64,000 bases of DNA from JAHCHG01 sp041745765 (lineage in GTDB: Bacteria; Acidobacteriota; Blastocatellia; Pyrinomonadales; Pyrinomonadaceae): assembly GCA_041745765.1 (NCBI GenBank), contig JBGTIH010000121.1, forward strand, positions 74,836 through 138,835, given 5' to 3'. How positions within the stretch are numbered: the first letter of the stretch is position 1; the number at the start of each line of letters is the position of its first letter. Under the pieces are notes generated by a model. It saw only the letters and a program-made list of their open reading frames with translations, was not told the DNA's origin and ran no database searches. Below, in pieces: positions 51,223-59,110 of the stretch. The position numbers and the translations under genes are program-made.

Positions 51223-52251
51223 ATGAACCAATCAAACTATCGCGCGATCGCTTTGCAGACGAAATGCTTTGCGGTCAATTACGCTAAAACAAAATCTGAT
51301 GCCGAAGCAATTATCAAAAAGACGATTGCGCGGCTTGATAGGCAAATCTTTGCAAGCATTGCGTTTGTCGGTTTTGACACGAAATTAATTGTTTTGCCGG
51401 AATATTTTCTGACGGGTTTTCCGATGGGCGAAACGATTGAAGCTTGGCGCGAAAAAGCGTGTCTGGAAACCGGCGGCGAGATTTACGAACTTTTAGGAAA
51501 AATCGCGCAGGAACGCAAAATTTTTCTTTCGGGAAATGTCTATGAACTCGATCCGAATTTTCCCGAACTTTATTTTCAAACCTGTTTTATAATTGCGCCG
51601 AACGGCGATGTCGTTTTGCGTTATCGCCGCTTAAATTCGATGTTTGCGCCGACTCCGCACGATGTTTGGGACAAATATCTGGACATTTACGGACTCGAAG
51701 GCGTTTTTCCGGTTGCCCGCACTGAAATCGGAAATCTGGCGGCAATCGCTTCGGAAGAAATTCTCTATCCTGAAATTTTAAGATGTTTGGCGATGCGCGG
51801 CGCAGAAGTTTTTCTGCACAGCACTTCAGAAGTTTTCGGCTCCGATCATTTGCCGAAAAACGCGGCGAAAATTTGTCGCGCGGTCGAAAATCTGGCATAC
51901 ATCGTTTCGTCTAATTCCGCCGGCATTGCCGATTGTGCGATTCCTGAATCTTCAACCGACGGCGGTTCGAAAATCGTAGATTATCGCGGAATTGTCTTGT
52001 CAGAAACCGCGCAGGGCGAATCAATGGCGGCGTTTGCCGAAATTGATTTAGACGCGCTCCGCCGTTTTCGCCGCCGTCCCGGTTTAATGAACATCACATC
52101 GCGCCAACGCTTTGAACTTTACGCCGAATCTTACGCGAAAAACTCATTTTATCCGCCGAATACACTGCTTGAAAACAAAGCCGAACGCTCACATTTTGTC
52201 GAAACTCAAAAATCGGTAATTGAAAAATTGGAAAAGAACGAAATTATTTGA
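51223..52251 (+). CDS. Nitrilase-superfamily (carbon-nitrogen hydrolase) protein with altered active site
   Basis: The 342-residue CN-hydrolase fold protein should show the Glu-Lys-Cys triad. Glu60 is present (LIVLPEYFLTGFP). The Lys position in the usual YRKxH block reads YRRLN (Arg136), and the Cys position in the usual ICYE-x2-FPE block reads IASEEILYPE (Ser177). So two of three catalytic residues are replaced. The sequence is otherwise well preserved (FLHSTSEVFG, ENLAYIVSSNSAG). It may be a pseudoenzyme, a binding or regulatory partner of HyuA, or a new chemistry. It is 61 bases downstream of hyuA in the same direction. Confidence 0.88.
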   Translation: MNQSNYRAIALQTKCFAVNYAKTKSDAEAIIKKTIARLDRQIFASIAFVGFDTKLIVLPEYFLTGFPMGETIEAWREKACLETGGEIYELLGKIAQERKIFLSGNVYELDPNFPELYFQTCFIIAPNGDVVLRYRRLNSMFAPTPHDVWDKYLDIYGLEGVFPVARTEIGNLAAIASEEILYPEILRCLAMRGAEVFLHSTSEVFGSDHLPKNAAKICRAVENLAYIVSSNSAGIADCAIPESSTDGGSKIVDYRGIVLSETAQGESMAAFAEIDLDALRRFRRRPGLMNITSRQRFELYAESYAKNSFYPPNTLLENKAERSHFVETQKSVIEKLEKNEII

Positions 52252-52257
52252 TTACAG

Positions 52258-52938
52258 ATGAATACGAATAAACAAAGTTTGATTTTTGCGATTTGTTTCG
52301 GGTTGGTTTTGTCTGTTTCATCTGCAACAGCGCAAACTTTCAAAATAAAAGACTTCTATCAACTCGCCGACGGCAACGAGTGGCGTTATACTGCGCCTTC
52401 GGGTTGGAAAGACGGTGATTATGTTTCGAGGATTGTCGAAGACAAAAACCAAAAAATATTTCGCCATTATGACGCGACCAAAGCCGCAAAATTATTGCGG
52501 TTCGAGAAAGACGGCATTTATTACCTCGGCGAAGAATTCGCCAATGCCGAATCTGTCGCAAAATTTGATAAACCGATTTTGTGGTTTCCGGCAAAGTTGA
52601 AAATCGGCGATGAAATCAAAGAATCACGCGAATTTACACGAGTTTTTCAAGACGGAAAAACCGTTCGCGGCAACTTTCAAATTCAGCAAAAAGTCGTGGC
52701 TCTCGAAAGCGTAAAAGTTACGGCGGGCGAATTTACAAATGCTCTGCGAATCGAATCGGAAACCTTGTGGAATTTGGGCGACGGACGCAAAGCGCGTTCG
52801 ATAAATGTTTATCATTATGCGAAAAAAATCGGCGTAATCAAGGCTTCGGCGCGTTTTATTATTATGAACGAAGAAGGAAAAGAGATAATAAATCGCCTTG
52901 TCGAAACCGATTTGAAATCTTATAGAATTCAGAAATAA
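52258..52938 (+). CDS. Exported hypothetical protein, beta-rich
   Basis: The 226-residue protein has a signal peptide (LIFAICFGLVLSVSSATAQ). The mature part is beta-strand-rich with FYQLADGNEWRYTAPSGWKD near its start, and ends with NVYHYAKKIGVIKASARFII, a pattern seen in secreted proteins that carry a single lipocalin-like or META-like sheet. No exact family is known to me. It begins 6 bases after the nitrilase-like stop, so it is likely cotranscribed. Its end is 1 base from the convergent next gene. Confidence 0.7.
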   Translation: MNTNKQSLIFAICFGLVLSVSSATAQTFKIKDFYQLADGNEWRYTAPSGWKDGDYVSRIVEDKNQKIFRHYDATKAAKLLRFEKDGIYYLGEEFANAESVAKFDKPILWFPAKLKIGDEIKESREFTRVFQDGKTVRGNFQIQQKVVALESVKVTAGEFTNALRIESETLWNLGDGRKARSINVYHYAKKIGVIKASARFIIMNEEGKEIINRLVETDLKSYRIQK

Positions 52939-52939
52939 A

Positions 52940-53680
52940 TCAATTTTTCATCTCGAAGATTTCATCTTTAATCGGGGCATTGACCTTAAAGTCTGACCAG
53001 AAAATATCAGCGATTTTTACGCCTTCGGTGAAAACTCTTAAAGATTGCGGTTGGACAAAACGCGGATTTTTGTGCCATTTGAATTGGTCGTAAATCCTTT
53101 GATGAAACCCGACCGGAGTGTTAAAAGCGGCGTAGCGGATGAAAAAACTTCTTTTATCAACGCCGAAAATTGTTTCCGATTTTTTTGGATCAACAATCTT
53201 GATAAAATAACAAGAGAAGCCATCAACTTTATCATCGGGCAATCTTTCAACCAGAAAGCCTTCATTTTCGACAAAACGAAAAATTGAAAAACCGAAATTG
53301 TTTCCCCATCGCAGAAGTTCCTCTTGCGCTTTGGCTTCGTCGCTTAAAATTTGGCTTGTATTTTTGCCGTCAAACGAAATGCGGAAGAAAATTTTGTCGT
53401 CGGTGAGCGCGTCAAAACGAACTTTTCCGTTGGCGTTTCGCGCATCGTCATTTGCGTCGGGGAAAACGCGCCACATTTTATAAGTTGTCATCTCATAGGC
53501 TTTTCCGTTCCAAAAAAGCGTGGCTGTTCCCGATAATTGCAGAGTTTTCGGGTTGCGCCAGTTTTCTCCGCCCGAAGCCGCAATGGTTTTCCTCGCAATC
53601 TCAAGCGGTGTTAATTCCTGCGCCGCAATTGACGACGCAGAAGTTAAAATTAGAAAAACTATTAAAATTTTTACGCGCAC
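52940..53680 (-). CDS. Exported LolA-like hypothetical protein
   Basis: The 246-residue protein has a signal peptide (ILIVFLILTSASSIAAQ), followed by LTPLEIARKTIAASGGENWRNP, a pattern common at the start of LolA/LppX-like secreted proteins. The rest is beta-rich: TLQLSGTATLFWNGKAYEMT, KVDGFSCYFIKIVDPKKSET, and a C-terminal DIFWSDFKVNAPIKDEIFEM, all as in outer-membrane lipoprotein sorting-like folds. It probably binds a hydrophobic ligand in the periplasm, but that is inference. It is convergent with the preceding gene and 11 bases downstream of the next minus-strand gene. Confidence 0.75.
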   Translation of the reverse strand: MRVKILIVFLILTSASSIAAQELTPLEIARKTIAASGGENWRNPKTLQLSGTATLFWNGKAYEMTTYKMWRVFPDANDDARNANGKVRFDALTDDKIFFRISFDGKNTSQILSDEAKAQEELLRWGNNFGFSIFRFVENEGFLVERLPDDKVDGFSCYFIKIVDPKKSETIFGVDKRSFFIRYAAFNTPVGFHQRIYDQFKWHKNPRFVQPQSLRVFTEGVKIADIFWSDFKVNAPIKDEIFEMKN

Positions 53681-53691
53681 TTTATACTTTG

Positions 53692-54141
53692 TTATGCAAC
53701 TTTTCGCTCGTCAATAACGGTTAATTTAGCAAATTCGCCGTTTTCAAAATGTTGCCACGTTCGGCAGCGATGCGTGTCGCTTTCTAAAGTGATAATTTCC
53801 GAAAAACTGTTATTCGGCTGGTCTTTATAAACCCAGGTCAGAAAAATCGTATTTTCGTCAACTTCGCACGATTCTCCCTTTAAACGCGGATTATCAAACG
53901 CGAGTTTTCCGTCTTTCAGTTCGCCGGGAAATTCTTTTGTTTCAATTTTCCCATCTTCCCAAGTATAGACGTTTTGTTGATGATATTCGTCAATTCCGTT
54001 GGTTTTGCAGGTCAGTTTACTTTTATGTTTGTCCAAAATCTCACCCGTTTTGGCATCAATCAAAGTGTAGGTTCCTTCCCACACGCCGTTATGCCGCAGA
54101 AAAACCGGAAACGGCACTTTTGCTATTGTTGCTTCGTTCAT
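53692..54141 (-). CDS. DUF3598-like lipocalin-fold protein
   Basis: The 149-residue soluble protein has a single lipocalin-like barrel: VFLRHNGVWEGTYTLIDAKTG, LTCKTNGIDEYHQQNVYTWE, FPGELKDGKLAFDNPRLKGE and IITLESDTHRCRTWQHFENG. The NG-x-WEGTY opening matches the DUF3598 family, related to cyanobacterial biliprotein lyases. A ligand-binding role is plausible, function unknown. It shares the fold class of the CpeT-like protein at 48199, five genes away. The start at 54141 is followed by the typical opening. It ends 11 bases before the LolA-like gene. Confidence 0.78.
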   Translation of the reverse strand: MNEATIAKVPFPVFLRHNGVWEGTYTLIDAKTGEILDKHKSKLTCKTNGIDEYHQQNVYTWEDGKIETKEFPGELKDGKLAFDNPRLKGESCEVDENTIFLTWVYKDQPNNSFSEIITLESDTHRCRTWQHFENGEFAKLTVIDERKVA

Positions 54142-54239
54142 AATTCACCTCAGTTGTTATAGATTTATGACAAAATTTGAAAAATCAAAACGCATTATAA
54201 CTTATGTTACGCAAAAAAGTAGAACGTAAGCAAAAAGAA

Positions 54240-54470
54240 ATGATATTTTGGATGATGGAAAATTTATCAACGATTTGCCGACAAAACTTTTGACTTTAAC
54301 CGCACTTTTACGCCCTTCTTTTTCGGCGACGAAAAGTTTCATCGGCAATAATATCAATCAAAGGCACGTGTTCCGCCCCACGGCAGTTGAAAATTTTCAG
54401 CCGTAATCCGCCAACCGTCTTTGACTAAGGCGCGTTTCACCGTGTCGTGATAAATATCTTTCGCAGGCAT
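54240..54470 (-). pseudogene. xisH: Degenerate xisH (XisH-family) remnant
   Basis: Starting at the ATG at 54470 the frame reads MPAKDIYHDTVKRALVKDGW and RITAENFQLPWGG, the N-terminus of XisH proteins, then stops. The rest of the family sequence continues in other frames: HVPLIDIIADETF and then VAEKEGRKSAVKVKSFVGKS, where the EK-x-KIAVEIKSF block of XisH is expected. At least two frameshifts are needed, and the C-terminus fades near 54240. XisH was named from fdxN-element excision in cyanobacteria; its action is likely nuclease-like. No xisI partner is next to it. The stretch 54142-54239 shows nothing else. Confidence 0.75.
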
Positions 54471-54473
54471 ATT

Positions 54474-54815
54474 TCAATTTTGGTTTTCAATTTCGGTAAT
54501 TTCTGTAACACATCTTGCCCAAAATCTGAAATCACCGACATTTTCTAAATTTCCATTGATTAACAGATTTACATATTCCATTTGTCCTTCAGACATATCA
54601 ATAATTTGTAAACCAAAGTTATGTTGCGAATAGCGACTGTCAATTTCAATTTGGCTTGGACGCAAAAATCTAAAGACTCTAATTTCTTCATTATTAATCA
54701 ATGTCAAATCTATTGACGGCTCAAAATCTTTTTCAGGACTTGAATAATAATTAAATGAATAAACTTTTCCTTGAAAAATTTGGTCAATTAATAATGAATT
54801 GTCTGACTTTATCAC
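54474..54815 (-). CDS. Hypothetical protein coupled to sufS
   Basis: The 113-residue protein is of no recognised family and has no signal peptide. Strand-like stretches include VYSFNYYSSPEKDFEPSIDL, VFRFLRPSQIEIDSRYSQHN and FGLQIIDMSEGQMEYVNLLI, then a final FRFWARCVTEITEIENQN. It resembles small immunity-like proteins in composition, but no assignment is made. It starts with GTG overlapping the sufS stop by 4 bases, so it is translationally coupled to sufS. Confidence 0.6.
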   Translation of the reverse strand: MIKSDNSLLIDQIFQGKVYSFNYYSSPEKDFEPSIDLTLINNEEIRVFRFLRPSQIEIDSRYSQHNFGLQIIDMSEGQMEYVNLLINGNLENVGDFRFWARCVTEITEIENQN

Positions 54816-56041
54816 GCAAAAACCTCGATCACTTTCTGCACTGCATCGGCTAATTTATCAACTTCTTCGCGCGTATTATAAAACGCAAACGAAGCTCGAG
54901 CCGTTGCCGGAACATCGAAAAACTGCATGACGGGCTGAGCGCAGTGATGTCCGGCGCGTACCGCAATTCCTTGTTGATCGAGGATCGTGCCGATGTCGTG
55001 CGGATGAATATTTTCGATGGTAAATGAAAGCACGGAAGCTTTTTCACGCGCCGTGCCGATCAATTTTACGCCTTCGATGTTTGAAAGTTTTTCGGTTGCG
55101 TATTCGAGCAGTTCGTGTTCGTAACGCGCCGCCGCCGCAAAATCAATCGAATTCAGATAATCAATTGCCGCGCCGAGTCCGATTCCGGCGGCGATGGCGG
55201 GCGTTCCGGCTTCAAATTTATCGGGAATCGGCGCAAACGTCGTTTTCTCGAAACTGACCGTGCGAATCATTCCACCGCCGGTTTGATACGGCGGCATTTT
55301 GTCCAAGTATTCGCGCTTGCCGTAAAGAATGCCGCTTCCCGTCGGCGCATACATTTTATGACCGGAGAAGGTCAGAAAATCGCAGTCCAAATCCTGCACG
55401 TCAACCGGAAAATGCGGAACAGATTGTGCCGCGTCGAGAAAAAACGGCACGCCGAATTTGTGCGCGGCGGCAATCATTTCCTTGACCGGATTGACAGTTC
55501 CCAGCGAATTTGAAACGTGCGAAACCGAAACGATTTTCGTCCGCTCGTTAAGCATATTTTCGTATTCTTCGATAACCAATTCACCGCGCTCGTTCATCGG
55601 AATCACGCGCAAAGTTGCGCCGACCTCCTCGGCTAAAACCTGCCACGGGATAATATTGGCGTGATGCTCCATATACGAAATAATAATTTCGTCGCCCGCG
55701 CCGATAAACTTCCGCCCGTAGGAACTCGCCACTAAATTAACGCCTTCGGTGCAACCGCGCACGAAGATACATTCTTTCGCCTCTCTCGCGTTGATAAATC
55801 TTTTTACTTTCTCGCGCGCCGCTTCATAAGCCGTCGTCGCGTGCTGGCTCAAATAATGAACGCCGCGATGAATGTTCGAATGCTCTTCCTGCAAATATTT
55901 CGCGCCGCGCTCGATCACCAGATTCGGTACCTGCGACGACGCTGCATTGTCGAGATAACGCAACGGTTTGCCATTTACGGTCTGTGACAAAACCGGAAAA
56001 TCCGCTCTGATTTTTTCAACGTCCCAATTGCTCGATGTCAT
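54812..56041 (-). CDS. sufS: SufS cysteine desulfurase
   Basis: SufS removes sulfur from cysteine for Fe-S assembly, using PLP. The 409-residue product shows DFPVLSQTVNGKPLRYLDNA at the start, PLP lysine in DFLTFSGHKMYAPTG, HMEHHANIIPWQVLA-type residues (SYMEHHANIIPWQ) and the catalytic cysteine region VRAGHHCAQPVMQFF, all typical of the SufS/CsdA class II enzymes. I use the ATG at 56041, which matches the family's N-terminus; an in-frame ATG at 56059 adds 6 residues. It overlaps the end of the DUF2442 gene by 26 bases. SufE or SufU is not seen in the window. Confidence 0.97.
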   Translation of the reverse strand: MTSSNWDVEKIRADFPVLSQTVNGKPLRYLDNAASSQVPNLVIERGAKYLQEEHSNIHRGVHYLSQHATTAYEAAREKVKRFINAREAKECIFVRGCTEGVNLVASSYGRKFIGAGDEIIISYMEHHANIIPWQVLAEEVGATLRVIPMNERGELVIEEYENMLNERTKIVSVSHVSNSLGTVNPVKEMIAAAHKFGVPFFLDAAQSVPHFPVDVQDLDCDFLTFSGHKMYAPTGSGILYGKREYLDKMPPYQTGGGMIRTVSFEKTTFAPIPDKFEAGTPAIAAGIGLGAAIDYLNSIDFAAAARYEHELLEYATEKLSNIEGVKLIGTAREKASVLSFTIENIHPHDIGTILDQQGIAVRAGHHCAQPVMQFFDVPATARASFAFYNTREEVDKLADAVQKVIEVFA

Positions 56042-56306
56042 TTCTTTTACTGCTTTCATAAAATGATATTTCGTCTAATTCTGTGCTTTCCAAATACAAT
56101 GTATCTGGGCTGATGTCCTGCTCATTCGTCCACTGAACTGTTCCGAATGAGATTTTGATTCGCTTAAAATAAGTTAAGTCTTTTAATTGTTTGAAGACTT
56201 CAAAATCTAAATAAGGCTTCGCATCAAACCGCTTTGATTTTCCGTCGCTAAACTCTAAATCAATCGTAAAGTCGTCATTAGCTTTTGCTGAAATAACCTT
56301 AATCAT
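56016..56306 (-). CDS. DUF2442 protein (partner of DUF4160)
   Basis: The 96-residue protein shows VISAKANDDFTIDLEFSDGK at the N-terminus and SKRFDAKPYLDFEVFKQLKD, then KISFGTVQWTNEQDISPDTL, the typical DUF2442 layout. DUF2442 and DUF4160 proteins are often neighbours and thought to be toxin-antitoxin-like, but the biochemistry is not settled. It follows the DUF4160 gene by 2 bases and overlaps sufS. A C-terminal extension of about 20 residues (TELDEISFYESSKRNDIEQL) may exist only because of the overlap. Confidence 0.88.
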   Translation of the reverse strand: MIKVISAKANDDFTIDLEFSDGKSKRFDAKPYLDFEVFKQLKDLTYFKRIKISFGTVQWTNEQDISPDTLYLESTELDEISFYESSKRNDIEQLGR

Positions 56307-56308
56307 AA

Positions 56309-56578
56309 CTACTTCAACGGGTCTATTTTGAAAATCGGCTGTCCATTAACTGCCAGCGTCCAATCTGCCATCAAATCTTCCTGATGAATTTCAACCCAAG
56401 CCTGCACCAGTTTCAATTTGTTCGCTCTTATCGAACCTTCGATAACTTCACCGCTCGGAATCGAAACTACCGCTTCTTCGCCGCTGTATTGAATGTGAAT
56501 ATGCGGTAGCTGATGTTTCCGGTTGTCAAAGTAATACATCAGAACAATAACGCCGTAAAACATTGAGATAACAGGCAT
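56309..56578 (-). CDS. DUF4160 protein
   Basis: The 89-residue protein starts MPVISMFYGVIVLMYYFDNR, then KHQLPHIHIQYSGEEAVVSI, which holds the HIH motif that defines DUF4160, and ends in LVQAWVEIHQEDLMADWTLA. The family pairs with DUF2442 here as in many genomes. I use the ATG at 56578; an upstream extension is basic and lacks family similarity. The pair sits inside the SUF operon between the RHH gene and sufS. Confidence 0.9.
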   Translation of the reverse strand: MPVISMFYGVIVLMYYFDNRKHQLPHIHIQYSGEEAVVSIPSGEVIEGSIRANKLKLVQAWVEIHQEDLMADWTLAVNGQPIFKIDPLK

Positions 56579-56621
56579 TTTCAAATCTCCGAGTGCAGTT
56601 TGCCTTTGTAAAACTACGGAT

Positions 56622-56816
56622 TTATTTAGCCTTTGCGCCAACTTTGCCGTTCGTCGCCTCGACTTCCACACTAATTGGCGCTTTGGCTTCTTCGCGTTCA
56701 ATATATTCGCGCAGAGCGGTTTCGATGACGGCGGCGCGTTTTTGTTTTTCACCGGCGAGGATGTCGATTTTCTTTAAAATTTCTTCGGCGATGATGATGT
56801 TTGTTCTGACTCTCAT
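56622..56816 (-). CDS. Ribbon-helix-helix (CopG-like) antitoxin-type protein
   Basis: The 64-residue protein has a ribbon-helix-helix core: MRVRTNIIIAEEILKKIDIL, then AGEKQKRAAVIETALREYIE, as in VapB/CopG-type antitoxins that autoregulate their operons. The tail (KAPISVEVEATNGKVGAKAK) is flexible. I use the ATG at 56816, which abuts the sufD gene's end by 8 bases; longer reading into sufD was rejected. No cognate toxin is adjacent, so it may be an orphan antitoxin or partner to the DUF4160 pair. Confidence 0.85.
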   Translation of the reverse strand: MRVRTNIIIAEEILKKIDILAGEKQKRAAVIETALREYIEREEAKAPISVEVEATNGKVGAKAK

Positions 56817-56824
56817 AAGTGTTT

Positions 56825-58123
56825 TTACGCTCCTAAATCGACGTTCAGGCGATTTAAGACCGCTTCGTCGAGTGCTTTTTTGATTGATTCGATTTCGATT
56901 TTGTTGATGATTTCTTCGGCAAAACCGTAGGTTAAAAGATTTTTGGCTAAGTTTTCGCTCAAGCCGCGACTGAGCAGATAGAACAATTCTTCTTCTTCGA
57001 GCTGCCCGACGGTTGCGCCGTGCGCGCATTTGACGTCGTCGTTGAAAATCTCAAGCTGCGGTTTCGTGTCGATGCGCGCGTCGTTCGAGAGCAGCAGATT
57101 TTTATTTGACTGCTTAGCGTCGGTTCCGCTGGCGTTTTCGCGGACGAAGACGATGCCGTTAAAAACGCCGCGCGATTTGTCATTTAGAACGCCTTTGTAA
57201 GTCTGATGCGAATTGCAGTTGCCAATCGCGTGGTCGATGATCGAATGCGTGTCGTGGTGCTGGTTTTCATTCAGCATATACAGCCCGTCGATAAATGCTT
57301 CGCCCGCTTCGGCGTTGAACCGAACGCGAATGTCGTGGCGCGATAATTTGCCGCCCAAATTGATATTCGTCGCGTCGTAAACGCTGCCGCGATTGATCTC
57401 CGCCGCCGTCGCGCCGATGTGATGCGCTTCGTGCGATTCGCGCTGAACGCGAAAATGTTTCAATTTTGCTTCGTCCGCCAGAAAAATTTCGACAACCGCG
57501 CTCGTCAAATATTTTGTTTCGCTTTCGCGCGCATAACTTTCGACAATCGTCGCTTCCGCAAAACTTTCGGCGACAACCAGAATGCGCGGAAACGTCGCGC
57601 GATTGCCCGTCGAAAGATACAGAAAATGAATCGGCTGATCGATTTTCGCGTTCTTCGGTAAATACAGAAACGTGCCGTTTTCCAGAAAAGCCGTGTTCAA
57701 AGCCGCGAAACCGTTGGCGTCGTAACCAACCGCCGTCGCCAACTTCTCTTTGATAATCTGCGCGAATTTTTCGTCTCGAAACGCTTCGTCAAATGAGAGA
57801 ATCGACAAATCTTCCGGCATCGACGAGTTTTCAAGATTCAACTTGCCGTCCACGAAAACCAACTGATTGTCGCTCAACTCGCTGTAAGTAAACTTTTCCA
57901 AAGTCTCCGCGTCAATCGCCTCGCCGTCAAACCCGAAATTCTCCGCCGCCGCCGGCGCGACGTTCGTATATTTCCACGCTTCGTTTTTGACCGTCGGAAA
58001 ACCGTTTTCGGTAAAATACGCAAACGCATTTTCGCGCACCGCTTTCAGCCACGTCGGTTGATTCGATTGCTCTAAACTGCGGCGAAATTTCGCCGTGTAA
58101 ATTGTTTCTTTCGCCGTTTGCGA
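56825..58123 (-). CDS. sufD: SufD, Fe-S scaffold subunit
   Basis: SufD forms the SufBC2D scaffold for Fe-S cluster assembly. The 432 residues start MSQTAKETIYTAKFRRSLEQ with a SUF core beta-helix from about residue 110 to 400: SDNQLVFVDGKLNLENSSMP, then GVLNDKSRGVFNGIVFVREN, and SNKNLLLSNDARIDTKPQLE with EIFNDDVKCAHGATVGQLEE, the most conserved part with the His-containing loop. I use the ATG at 58123 because TAAGGAAAA lies 5-6 bases upstream; a frame starting 8 codons earlier overlaps sufC. The RHH gene follows after 8 bases. Confidence 0.96.
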   Translation of the reverse strand, partial: SQTAKETIYTAKFRRSLEQSNQPTWLKAVRENAFAYFTENGFPTVKNEAWKYTNVAPAAAENFGFDGEAIDAETLEKFTYSELSDNQLVFVDGKLNLENSSMPEDLSILSFDEAFRDEKFAQIIKEKLATAVGYDANGFAALNTAFLENGTFLYLPKNAKIDQPIHFLYLSTGNRATFPRILVVAESFAEATIVESYARESETKYLTSAVVEIFLADEAKLKHFRVQRESHEAHHIGATAAEINRGSVYDATNINLGGKLSRHDIRVRFNAEAGEAFIDGLYMLNENQHHDTHSIIDHAIGNCNSHQTYKGVLNDKSRGVFNGIVFVRENASGTDAKQSNKNLLLSNDARIDTKPQLEIFNDDVKCAHGATVGQLEEEELFYLLSRGLSENLAKNLLTYGFAEEIINKIEIESIKKALDEAVLNRLNVDLGA

Positions 58124-58136
58124 CATTATATTTTCC

Positions 58137-58892
58137 TTATTTTGCATTCGCCGCTTTCACCCAGTCGTAACCTTTTTCTTCGAGTTCGAGCGCCAATTCT
58201 TTGCCGCCCTGTTTGACGATTTGACCGTCGGCGAGAACGTGGACAAAGTCCGGTTCGATGTAATTGAGCAACCGCTGATAATGCGTTACCAAAATTATCG
58301 CTTTATCAGAGCTGCGCAGTTTGTTGACGCCTTCGGCGACGATTCTGAGCGCGTCGATGTCGAGACCGGAATCGGTTTCGTCGAGAACAGCGAGCTTTGG
58401 CTGCAAAACCGCCATCTGCAAAATCTCGTTGCGCTTTTTCTCGCCGCCGGAAAAACCTTCGTTGACCGAGCGCTTGAAAAACGACGAATCCATTTCGACG
58501 ATCTTGGCGCGCTCTTTTAATAAATCGTTAAATTCGAGCGGGTCAAGTTCTTCCTCACCGAGATGCTTCATCTTTTCGTTATAAGCGAGCCGCAGAAACT
58601 GCGAATTCGACACGCCCGGAACTTCCACCGGATACTGAAACGCCAGAAAAACTCCGGCGCGTGCGCGTTCGTCCGGTTCTAACTCAAGCAAATCCGCGCC
58701 TTCAAACAACACCGAACCGCTCAAAACTTCATACGTCGGATGACCGGCAAGCACTTTCGCAAGCGTCGATTTCCCAGAACCATTCGGTCCCATAATCGCG
58801 TGAACCTCACCGCGATTAACGTTCAGCGTCAAGCCTTTCAAAATCTCTCTGCCTTCGATTCCGGCGTGTAAATCTTTTATTTCCAGTAACAT
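58137..58892 (-). CDS. sufC: SufC, Fe-S assembly ATPase
   Basis: The 251-residue ABC-type ATPase of the SUF complex has Walker A HAIMGPNGSGKSTLAKVLAG, Q-loop FLAFQYPVEVPGVSNSQFLR (typical SufC), ABC signature NEGFSGGEKKRNEILQMAVL, Walker B LAVLDETDSGLDIDALRIVA and switch His in VTHYQRLLNYIEP. It energises SufBCD. It is separated by 2 bases from the zinc-ribbon gene upstream and its end overlaps the possible long form of sufD. Regulation is with the operon. Confidence 0.98.
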   Translation of the reverse strand: MLLEIKDLHAGIEGREILKGLTLNVNRGEVHAIMGPNGSGKSTLAKVLAGHPTYEVLSGSVLFEGADLLELEPDERARAGVFLAFQYPVEVPGVSNSQFLRLAYNEKMKHLGEEELDPLEFNDLLKERAKIVEMDSSFFKRSVNEGFSGGEKKRNEILQMAVLQPKLAVLDETDSGLDIDALRIVAEGVNKLRSSDKAIILVTHYQRLLNYIEPDFVHVLADGQIVKQGGKELALELEEKGYDWVKAANAK

Positions 58893-58894
58893 TT

Positions 58895-59110
58895 TTATAT
58901 ATTTCCCTTAACTTTTTGAAACTTGCTCGATATTTTTTCTATATCCTGTTTGTTTTGAATGTAAAATTCCAAATAACCACATTTAGCGCACGCATAAAGT
59001 CGCGTAAAGATATTTTTTAATAATGAAAGCGGCATAACAATTCCGTGTGGTCCACTATCATCAACATAAATTTCTTCCGATTTACATTTCGGACAAACTC
59101 CGTCTTTCAT
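58895..59110 (-). CDS. Small zinc-ribbon protein
   Basis: The 71-residue protein has two Cys pairs, C-x2-C in GVCPKCKSEEIYVDD near the start and C-x2-C in YACAKCGYLEFYIQ in the middle, forming a zinc ribbon with a short basic tail. Proteins of this size and layout are nucleic-acid- or metal-binding; no more precise role is visible. It is fused into the SUF operon between ridA (its start overlaps by 1 base) and sufC (2 bases away). Confidence 0.75.
   Translation of the reverse strand: MKDGVCPKCKSEEIYVDDSGPHGIVMPLSLLKNIFTRLYACAKCGYLEFYIQNKQDIEKISSKFQKVKGNI

Noticed and set aside
56817..57029. Long N-terminal extension of the RHH protein
   Set aside because: The extension overlaps sufD on the same strand in another frame and is unusually Arg-rich, as expected for a shadow of sufD coding sequence.
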